The notes under the pieces are model-generated. The model was not told the DNA's origin, searched no databases, and saw nothing but the letters and a program-made list of their open reading frames with translations. Positions 32,577 through 38,093 of a stretch of 38,093 nt of DNA are shown piece after piece. Numbering within the stretch: position 1 is the stretch's first letter; the number at the start of each line of letters is the position of its first letter. Origin of the DNA: Candidatus Aegiribacteria sp. (lineage in GTDB: Bacteria; Fermentibacterota; Fermentibacteria; Fermentibacterales; JCC-6); the NCBI GenBank assembly GCA_030594645.1, contig JAUVEU010000024.1, forward strand, positions 1-38,093. Reading direction: 5' to 3'. The position numbers and the translations under genes are program-made.

Positions 32577-32897
32577 TCATGAATTTATGCGGTAATCAAG
32601 AATGTGGGGAGACTTATTTATCAGATCAAGCAATACCTTTGTTGAGCCTGTAGGTATTCGTTTTCCCTGTTCCCACTGCCTTACTGAAGATGGGCTTACA
32701 TTAAGCAACCTGGCAAATACAGCCTGACTTAATTTAGTCTTTTTCCGGATTGCTTTAATTTCTTCGGATGATATCCTGATTTCGGAGAATTCGATCCCCA
32801 TTTCATTAAAGTCTTTCTTAGAAAATGAGGTTTTCAAGTCAGAGTTCAGCATATCCTGGACGGTCGATTGAATTGATTCTTTCATTGTTTTTCTCAT
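32577..32897 (-). CDS. XRE-family antitoxin (NadS/HigA-like)
   Basis: 106-residue DNA-binding protein. A helix-turn-helix is clear in the second half: IKAIRKKTKLSQAVFARLLN followed by VSPSSVRQWEQGKR. The N-terminal ~40 residues would contact the toxin. In this family the toxin gene comes first, and its remnant overlaps the start here as ATGA. Upstream lie an intact promoter and a 15-bp palindrome at 33107-33135, so the gene is probably still expressed and self-repressing although its toxin is broken. Confidence 0.85.
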   Translation of the reverse strand: MRKTMKESIQSTVQDMLNSDLKTSFSKKDFNEMGIEFSEIRISSEEIKAIRKKTKLSQAVFARLLNVSPSSVRQWEQGKRIPTGSTKVLLDLINKSPHILDYRINS

Positions 32898-33100
32898 TCT
32901 GTATCCTCCAGGTCGTACAAAACTTTATCCTTAATTGCTTTGAGAGGCTGGGATGAATTCAAAGCCAGAAGATGTCGTCCTAATTTCTTAAAGTAATTCA
33001 ATTCGCTATTATCAATATTCCCTTTTTCACTAATTCCGAACCCGTGGAGGAAAATTGCCCTGTCATCTTTTCTGAACCACTTGGTTGTGAGTATCTTTAT
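32894..33100 (-). pseudogene. Remnant of a NadT/HigB-like RelE-superfamily toxin with internal deletion and no normal start codon
   Basis: Read on the minus strand, 68 codons run from ATA at 33100 to a TGA overlapping the antitoxin ATG. The translation begins IKILTTKWF and continues directly with RKDDRAIFLHGF, then EKGNIDNSELNYFKKLG and a helical tail. Full-length members have the same beginning (MKI..TKWF) and the same end, with about 50-60 residues between, including the catalytic strands. So the middle has been lost in frame, and the initiator is ATA instead of ATG. No ATG, GTG or TTG in frame lies between this and an upstream stop. It is almost certainly not a working toxin. Confidence 0.8.
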
Positions 33101-33106
33101 GGATAA

Positions 33107-33135
33107 TCTATATCACATTGTGATACGGTTGTCAA
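33107..33135 (-). promoter_or_regulatory. Promoter with embedded 15-bp operator for the XRE toxin-antitoxin remnant
   Basis: Minus strand: TTGACA (33130-33135), 17-base spacer, TATAGA (33107-33112). The perfect palindrome TATCACA-T-TGTGATA (33111-33125) fills the spacer and touches the -10, the classic place for an autorepressing antitoxin. Transcription would begin within a base or two of the ATA codon at 33100, so the first gene may have been leaderless. Confidence 0.75.
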
Positions 33136-33146
33136 GATTTGTGATT

Positions 33147-33193
33147 CAATCATTCTAGATCGGTTGGACTCGGTGTTTAAAGAAGAATGATTG
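33147..33193. repeat. Inverted repeat CAATCATTCT / AGAATGATTG
   Basis: Perfect 10-bp arms (33147-33156 and 33184-33193) with a 27-base loop, followed on the + strand by TTTTCGTTGTTTT. It looks like a terminator, but there is no + strand gene ending upstream. It lies between the toxin-antitoxin promoter and the secreted-protein gene. Confidence 0.4.
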
Positions 33194-33266
33194 TTTTCGT
33201 TGTTTTCCTTTACCATTACTCAACTATCCCTTATCATCAGAAAAGACATTCATGAAAAGAGGAACA

Positions 33267-34364
33267 ATGAGATACTCGACACCATTTCTAATGCTGCTGG
33301 CAATTACGTTTACTTCACTGGCAGATATGGGGTATTTCGGCTCAATCGCCCAGAATCCTGTTCCAGCTGATACGTTCCAGGTACACCCGTTCATAGAACT
33401 CACATGTGAAGATGTTGTAATAGAAGTATTTCCTGGCGGCGAAGCGGAAATCACAGCCGATTTTCTTTTCACCAATACAGGGCAGGCGGACACAGTTATA
33501 ATGTACTTTCCGATAAGCGTTATGGTTCCTACGATCAGTGTTTTGTGGTCACTGGAAGACATATCGGATCCGATAACCAATCCTTCCGTCAGCGTGAACG
33601 GTATTCCGGTAGATGTTCATCCGCTTCTTTCATCAACATGGTCAGTCCTTGGTTTGCGCCGTCTAAGCTGGGAGGATATCCTGGATACTGTTGACCCGCT
33701 TTCCGACATCGAACCGGACGCCCGTGAGGTTTTCTTCTACATGATTGCCCCGGAGTCCTGGAATTCACTCGATGTGATGAACTCTGTACTTGCTGATTCA
33801 ATAAGCGTCAGGGATCGTATAATCCTCAGTGCTTCCAGCAGTCATGCCTGCTGGACTGTTCCTTTCAATGCAGGTGAGCAGGTTCTGGTTGAATACAGTA
33901 TGGACTATTTCCTGGGTCATGACTTCACTGAATGTTCTTATGATCTCAATTATCCGCTCTATACAGGAGCATCCTGGTCCGGTCCCATAGGGTGTGGACG
34001 GATCACTGTCATTCCAGGTGGAGATCTGGGGATAAAGCACTTCTTAAACTGGAACTCGACCTCCATGCCCGAGGCGATATCCGTTGAAGATTATTCATTT
34101 GTGCCGCTCCCGGCAATTGTTAACGCTCCAGCTTTTGAGTTAACACGTCTTTCGGACATTAAGGGTCTGAAGATAGAAGATGCTCTAGTCTGGTTATTCC
34201 ATGATTTCGAGCCTGTGGTTTCAGGGAGCGGATGGATGTACTATTTTGAAAGTTCGACTGATCAGGATGCAATATATCACTCTGAAATGTATGAAGATAG
34301 TACTGCCAGCTGGCCATCAGGCCTGCGAGTGATAGTTAATAATGGCGGATTGAAGTATCTGTAA
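33267..34364 (+). CDS. Secreted protein of unknown function (DUF4424-like pattern)
   Basis: About 365 residues. It starts with a signal peptide (MRYSTPFLMLLAITFTSLA, then DMGYF); the ATG at 33267 is preferred over 33252 because AGAGGA lies just before it. The mature N-terminus, IELTCEDVVIEVFPGGEAEI followed by a strand ending FTNTGQADTVIMYFP, recalls DUF4424-type proteins, where a sandwich domain describes paired 'field' strands. That similarity is from memory and weak. No membrane anchor or sorting signal is visible at the C-terminus. The following membrane protein is 86 bases downstream in the same direction. Confidence 0.6.
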   Translation: MRYSTPFLMLLAITFTSLADMGYFGSIAQNPVPADTFQVHPFIELTCEDVVIEVFPGGEAEITADFLFTNTGQADTVIMYFPISVMVPTISVLWSLEDISDPITNPSVSVNGIPVDVHPLLSSTWSVLGLRRLSWEDILDTVDPLSDIEPDAREVFFYMIAPESWNSLDVMNSVLADSISVRDRIILSASSSHACWTVPFNAGEQVLVEYSMDYFLGHDFTECSYDLNYPLYTGASWSGPIGCGRITVIPGGDLGIKHFLNWNSTSMPEAISVEDYSFVPLPAIVNAPAFELTRLSDIKGLKIEDALVWLFHDFEPVVSGSGWMYYFESSTDQDAIYHSEMYEDSTASWPSGLRVIVNNGGLKYL

Positions 34365-34450
34365 TCAGCGGAAAGATGCGGCAATCGGAAAAAATGATAG
34401 AGCAGATAGAATATTGAGCATCGTATTATTGAAGTAGTGGGGAGCAAGTT

Positions 34451-34996
34451 GTGGAATATTTCATAGATGAGAAAGGGAAGTACATCTTCAAAGGAAGTAC
34501 AGCTGGTGTGTCCAGGCGTATATTTACAGTTGTAATCATAGCAGCGGGACTCATGATGCTGGGGATATCACTGACGCTCTATTTAAGTATGCAGAAACAG
34601 ATGTTCTCATCCTTCAATCCAATTATGCCGTTCATTCCAGTAATGACACTTCCTGTTACCATAATCGTACTCCTTTATGTCAGGAAGCGGATTGGAAATG
34701 CGGGAACCGTGACGGTTGATTACATGAAGAACATTGTATCATTCACTCAGCAGGTATACAACAGCTACCGGGCTGTTACGGTGGGTACGGAACAGATAAC
34801 CAGGGTCATGCTTTCAAAAAAGGAGTGTGCTTCCTATGGCTATTCCGGCTCTGTTATGTGGACAGTGAGCATAATGACGGACCAGGGGCAGTATGATCTT
34901 ATGGCTGATACAAGCGAAATGAAAACAAGAGGATTCGCGAATGAATTCTCTTCGCTCATTTCCAGATCCGTAGACGACCTTACCAGAGGTGCGTAA
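34451..34996 (+). CDS. Membrane protein with two transmembrane helices and a cytoplasmic domain
   Basis: 181 residues starting with GTG, with GGGGAGC just upstream. Two helices (IFTVVIIAAGLMMLGISLTL and PFIPVMTLPVTIIVLLYV) form a hairpin, followed by a ~90-residue domain with strand-rich sequence (GTVTVDYMKNIVSFTQQVYN and VMWTVSIMTDQGQYDLMA). The layout, helical hairpin plus a PH-like strand domain, is seen in many small bacterial membrane proteins of unknown role. I do not recognise the family. Confidence 0.6.
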   Translation: MEYFIDEKGKYIFKGSTAGVSRRIFTVVIIAAGLMMLGISLTLYLSMQKQMFSSFNPIMPFIPVMTLPVTIIVLLYVRKRIGNAGTVTVDYMKNIVSFTQQVYNSYRAVTVGTEQITRVMLSKKECASYGYSGSVMWTVSIMTDQGQYDLMADTSEMKTRGFANEFSSLISRSVDDLTRGA

Positions 34997-35045
34997 TCCT
35001 GTAAAATAGCGGTTGGTCTTCTGTTAGAATCATGGTGCGATATTC

Positions 35046-35074
35046 TTGACTGCTGTGGAATAACAGTATATTAT
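35046..35074 (+). promoter_or_regulatory. Upstream promoter of the mvhD-hdrA operon
   Basis: TTGACT (35046-35051), 17-base spacer, TATTAT (35069-35074). It lies in the 308-base gap 34997-35304, which holds two promoters and an operator but no gene. Confidence 0.6.
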
Positions 35075-35119
35075 TTTAGTGATTGAGTACAGTAATTTCT
35101 ACGCTGAAAAAAACAGTTA

Positions 35120-35148
35120 TTGACATGGTCTTTCACATGTTATTAGAT
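35120..35148 (+). promoter_or_regulatory. Downstream promoter of the mvhD-hdrA operon
   Basis: TTGACA (35120-35125), 17-base spacer, TTAGAT (35143-35148); TAGATA with an 18-base spacer is an equivalent reading. The start point would fall inside the palindrome at 35148-35165. Confidence 0.6.
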
Positions 35149-35165
35149 ATTCGAATATTCGAATA
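35148..35165. promoter_or_regulatory. 18-bp palindromic operator over the transcription start
   Basis: TATTCGAATATTCGAATA is a perfect palindrome built from two overlapping ATTCGAAT units, partly repeated once more in the following TATTAGAATT. Its position directly after the -10 is that of a repressor site controlling the hdr genes. The cognate regulator is not in the window. Confidence 0.6.
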
Positions 35166-35304
35166 TTAGAATTAAATTTATCTTAAGCTTGAGCTATCTC
35201 TGACAGAGTCGATCAGGCAGCAAACTATCACTACTTCTGTTAATCAGGAGTTACAGAATATTGTGTGTGTTTGTAAATTTCCAGGCAAACAGGTACGGGA
35301 GAGA

Positions 35305-35742
35305 ATGAAAGAAAAGGCTGGGGCAGAGTTCGTTCCTTCAATCGTGGGTTTTCTTTGCAACTGGTGCACATACGCAGCTGCGGACCTTGCCGGTTCATCG
35401 AAACTCGCACTTCCACCCTCGTTCACGGTTATAAGAGTGATGTGTTCCAGCAGGATCGACCATAACCTTCTCCTTTCAACCTATTTCAAGGGAGCCGATG
35501 GTATTCTCGTCGCGGGATGTCATCCTGGTGACTGCCACTACGGTGAGGGCAATTATTATGCCAGGCGAAGGTTTGCTCTGCTGAAAAAGGTCATGGAAAC
35601 CCTCAATCTCAATCCGGACAGGCTGCAGCTCTCCTGGGTATCTGCAGCAGAGGGAAAACGGTATGCGGAGGTTGTGGGCGAATTCACGGAGAAGATAAAG
35701 GAACTCGGACCGAATCCTATTAAAAACAGTACTCGTTTTTGA
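35305..35742 (+). CDS. mvhD: MvhD/FlpD-type iron-sulfur subunit linking to HdrA
   Basis: 145-residue [2Fe-2S] protein of the MvhD/FlpD family, which carries electrons between a hydrogenase or dehydrogenase and HdrA. Family motifs: IVGFLCNWCTYAAADLAG at the N-terminus, TVIRVMCSSRID, and GADGILVAGCHPGDCHY with further cysteines. The ATG at 35305 is chosen because members start about ten residues before GFLCNWC and a GGGAG element lies just upstream; the frame extends to a GTG at 35263. hdrA follows after 15 bases. Which electron donor it docks to is not shown here; no Mvh hydrogenase or formate dehydrogenase subunit is in view. Confidence 0.9.
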   Translation: MKEKAGAEFVPSIVGFLCNWCTYAAADLAGSSKLALPPSFTVIRVMCSSRIDHNLLLSTYFKGADGILVAGCHPGDCHYGEGNYYARRRFALLKKVMETLNLNPDRLQLSWVSAAEGKRYAEVVGEFTEKIKELGPNPIKNSTRF

Positions 35743-35757
35743 CAGAGAGTAGATAAC

Positions 35758-37062
35758 ATGCCTCAAACCGGGAATGTTCTTGTTATTGGTGCCGGAATCG
35801 CCGGGATGAAGGCGAGTCTGATGCTCGCCGGAGCTTCCAATAAGGTTTACCTTGTGGAGAAACTCCCCATCATCGGTGGAAAGGTCATCAAGAACGAGGA
35901 AAGTTTTCCCAATCTCGAGTGCTCCACCTGCATGGTGGCTCCCATACAGCAGGATATACTGCAGAATCCGAACATTGAAACCCTTACATACAGCAATGTG
36001 GAAAAGATCGAGGGCAGTGCGGGGGATTTCAGTGTTGTTATCAGAAAAAGAGCCAGATATGTCAGTCTGACCGACTGCATCGGATGCGGGATGTGCTATG
36101 AACCCTGTCCTGTATCCCTGAAGAACGAATGGGAAGAAAACCTGATTGACAGGAAAGCCATTTATGTTCCCTGTTCCGGATCGCTGCCGAATGTTCCTGT
36201 AATTGATTCCGAACACTGTCTGAAGCTTAATGGCAAGGAGGAGTGCAACCTCTGTGTGGAATCCTGCGCATTTGAGGCGATTAACCTTGACGACAGCGAT
36301 GAAATTATTGAAATAAAGGTCGGAGCTATAATACTGGCAACCGGATCAGCAACTTTTGATCTTTCAACTCTGCCGAACCTTGGATACGGCACTTTACCCG
36401 GAGTATATGCTCCGATGGAATTTGAGAGACTGTTCGCGTCAAACGGGCCTACCCTTGGCGAGATAACCCTTCGCGGATCAGAGAAGGTTCCGGAAAGCAT
36501 AGCGGTGATTCATTGTGCCGGACGGAGGGAGCAGAAGTACTGTTCTTCTGTCTGCTGCATGTACTCATTCAAATTCGCAAGATTTCTGAGACACAAGATT
36601 CCGTCAGCCCGTGTTTTCAATATCTATTCGGACATCTGTGTTCCGGGAAAGAGTTACCAGAGTTTTTACAGGAGCGTTGAGGGGACAGATACCGAGATGC
36701 TCTACACTTCATCTATCGGAGACGTGTCGGTTTCGGAGAGCGGATCGGGACTGAAGGTAAGCTATTTGGATGCTGCAGGATCCCTGCAGGAGCTGAACGT
36801 GGATATGGTGATACTTGCAGCCGCTCTTGTTCCCGACCCTGATGTCGCTCCACTAGCTGCAGTTGCTGGAGTTGATCTTGACCCGCGTGGTTTCGTTATG
36901 ACAGTGCTCGACGGAAGCGGATCAATGGAAACCTCAAGAAAAGGGATTTTTGTTGCCGGTACCGCGGAAGGCCCGAAGGATATTCAGAATTCCGTAATAC
37001 AGGCGGAATCCGCAGCCGGACAGGTCATGGATATCGTAAAATCCAAGGTCTCTAGCTTATGA
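35758..37062 (+). CDS. hdrA: HdrA-like FAD/iron-sulfur subunit (heterodisulfide reductase A family)
   Basis: 434-residue flavoprotein, the electron-bifurcating type of subunit in Hdr complexes. In order: FAD-binding VIGAGIAGMKASL, VEKLPIIGG, the cluster-binding NLECSTCMVAP, a ferredoxin-like CIGCGMCYEPCP, a second Cys group CLKLNGKEECNLCVESC, and CAGRREQKYCSSVCC. The length and make-up are close to QmoA/short HdrA proteins of bacteria. With MvhD upstream and another HdrA downstream it should shuttle electrons between ferredoxin, a disulfide or quinone-like acceptor and NADH or H2; which of these applies is open. It overlaps the next gene by 4 bases. Confidence 0.9.
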   Translation: MPQTGNVLVIGAGIAGMKASLMLAGASNKVYLVEKLPIIGGKVIKNEESFPNLECSTCMVAPIQQDILQNPNIETLTYSNVEKIEGSAGDFSVVIRKRARYVSLTDCIGCGMCYEPCPVSLKNEWEENLIDRKAIYVPCSGSLPNVPVIDSEHCLKLNGKEECNLCVESCAFEAINLDDSDEIIEIKVGAIILATGSATFDLSTLPNLGYGTLPGVYAPMEFERLFASNGPTLGEITLRGSEKVPESIAVIHCAGRREQKYCSSVCCMYSFKFARFLRHKIPSARVFNIYSDICVPGKSYQSFYRSVEGTDTEMLYTSSIGDVSVSESGSGLKVSYLDAAGSLQELNVDMVILAAALVPDPDVAPLAAVAGVDLDPRGFVMTVLDGSGSMETSRKGIFVAGTAEGPKDIQNSVIQAESAAGQVMDIVKSKVSSL

Positions 37063-38093
37063 AAGAATTTGAAATGCAGGAATCGGGACAGGATAAGAAG
37101 ATGAGGGCAAAGGTCGGGGTCTACATCTGTGAATGCGGGCCTAATATCGCGGGGAAGGTCGATCTTGACAGCATCCTTGCCGATCTGTCCGGGCTCGATG
37201 ATTATCAGGATGTAGAACTTGTTGTTAAGAAGTACGGATTTCTCTGCTCCGCCCCGGGAAAGGAATTCCTCGAGGAGGAAATAAAAAGCAACGGCTTCAC
37301 GCACCTGGTAATAGGTGCCTGTTCACCGCGCGATCACGACTCGACTTTCATGGGTGTATGCGAGAAAACTGATCTCAATCCTTATCTGTACAGGATCATA
37401 AATATCCGTGAACACTGCAGCTGGGTGATAGACGACAATGAAAAAGCTACCGAGAAAGCGTTCAGTTATATGCGCGGAGGTATTGCCAGGGTTCTTCGTC
37501 AATCCGAGCTGTTCGAGAAACCGCTGGATATTAATCCGGACGTACTCATTATCGGTGGCGGAGTAGCAGGCATGGAAGCAGCTCTTGCACTTTCAGGCGA
37601 TGATAGACGCGTATTCCTGGTGGAGAAGACTGATCACCTTGGTGGCATATCTCTTGATCTTTCAGGATTGCTTCCCGGACAGGGTTCCGTGATCAATGAA
37701 AAGATAGAATCCGTTACGGAAGACAAAAACATCAGGCTCTTTCTGAATACCAGGGTCGAGAACGTTATCGGTTTCCTCGGCAACTTCGAGATAGAGCTTG
37801 TATCAATAGAAAATGCTGAAACAACGGAGATAATGGCTGGCGCGATCGTAGTGGCGACAGGCAGCGAGCTTTTCGAACCGGGGAACAGTGATCACTACAG
37901 CTACGAAGGTTCGGATGAAGTTTATACCTCTCTGCAAATCGAGAAAATGTTCAAAGGAGATGAAGGAGCTAAACTGCGTTCAGGCGAGCAGCCCTCTTCA
38001 GTTGCCCTGATTCACTGTGTCGGAAGGGAAGAGAAGAATTACTGTTCTGGAATATGCTGCAGTTACATGATGAAACTGGCAGGGTTTTTCAAA
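37059..38093 (+). CDS. Second HdrA-like flavoprotein, N-terminal 345 residues (runs off the window)
   Basis: The frame is open to the last base. It starts with the HdrA N-terminal domain (VGVYICECGPNIAGKVD, ACSPRDHDSTF, NIREHCSWV), then the FAD fold VLIIGGGVAGMEAAL and VEKTDHLGG. At the place where the first HdrA has ECSTC, this one reads ISLDLSGLLPGQGSVIN and has no cysteine, so the cluster next to the flavin seems absent. The later HCVGREEKNYCSGICC group is present. A tandem short HdrA plus long HdrA recalls QmoA-QmoB. The ATG overlaps the hdrA stop. Confidence 0.88.
   Translation, partial: MKEFEMQESGQDKKMRAKVGVYICECGPNIAGKVDLDSILADLSGLDDYQDVELVVKKYGFLCSAPGKEFLEEEIKSNGFTHLVIGACSPRDHDSTFMGVCEKTDLNPYLYRIINIREHCSWVIDDNEKATEKAFSYMRGGIARVLRQSELFEKPLDINPDVLIIGGGVAGMEAALALSGDDRRVFLVEKTDHLGGISLDLSGLLPGQGSVINEKIESVTEDKNIRLFLNTRVENVIGFLGNFEIELVSIENAETTEIMAGAIVVATGSELFEPGNSDHYSYEGSDEVYTSLQIEKMFKGDEGAKLRSGEQPSSVALIHCVGREEKNYCSGICCSYMMKLAGFFK

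Noticed and set aside
1-38093. CRISPR arrays, rRNA and tRNA genes, intact insertion sequences
   Set aside because: I looked for regularly spaced repeats, rRNA signatures, cloverleaf patterns and transposases and found none I could support by eye.

Overview
The window looks like the chromosome of an anaerobic, fermentative, H2-metabolising bacterium. The basis is a 13-gene membrane-bound group-4 [NiFe]-hydrogenase/Mrp antiporter operon, a complete hyp maturation set, a MvhD/HdrA electron-bifurcation locus, bacterial two-component and toxin-antitoxin genes, good Shine-Dalgarno sites, sigma70-like promoters and frequent TTG/GTG starts. I cannot place it taxonomically from sequence alone. An uncultured candidate-phylum bacterium (for example Fermentibacteria-like) is a guess, not a result.

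Layout. (1) 1-8814, + strand: an mbh operon with tightly overlapping genes, in the order MbhM tail, J, K, L, an antiporter-like subunit with an MbhI-like tail, a MbhD+E fusion, MrpB, C, D, E, F, G and MbhN, closed by an intrinsic terminator. It should couple ferredoxin oxidation and H2 evolution to Na+/H+ pumping. (2) 8965-16909: maturation genes (HycI-type protease, HypB and HypA on the minus strand, then HypF-C-D-E), with a GT-C glycosyltransferase inserted among them. (3) 16906-18496: an AT-richer patch with a TrmO/TsaA-like gene, a RelE-type toxin-antitoxin pair and 450 bp of non-coding DNA holding an inverted repeat. (4) 18497-24189: a histidine kinase-ABC exporter operon, a second GT-C protein, a small secreted protein and an orphan receiver that lacks the usual acidic pair. 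(5) 24303-28005: holo-ACP synthase, acetyl-CoA synthetase-like enzyme, a discrete acyl carrier protein and glycine C-acetyltransferase (KBL) in one co-directional run. (6) 28018-31711: a block with its own promoter and structured leader, encoding DUF485 protein, an ActP-like acetate symporter and an unknown protein, followed by a gutted second copy of kbl and a truncated SatP-type acetate transporter. (7) 31743-34996: zinc-ribbon membrane protein, a toxin-antitoxin remnant with an intact promoter/operator, and two envelope proteins. (8) 35046-38093: tandem promoters with an 18-bp palindrome, then mvhD, hdrA and a second hdrA that runs off the window.

How it fits together: hydrogenase, maturation factors and Hdr/Mvh genes point to ferredoxin- and H2-centred redox balancing. 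The acetate transport genes, Acs, ACP and KBL point to acetyl-unit and glycine/threonine metabolism. The least expected combination is region 5 beside region 6: an acetate-activating enzyme, an ACP with its own phosphopantetheinyl transferase, and KBL, next to an acetate importer flanked by a full and a deleted copy of kbl.
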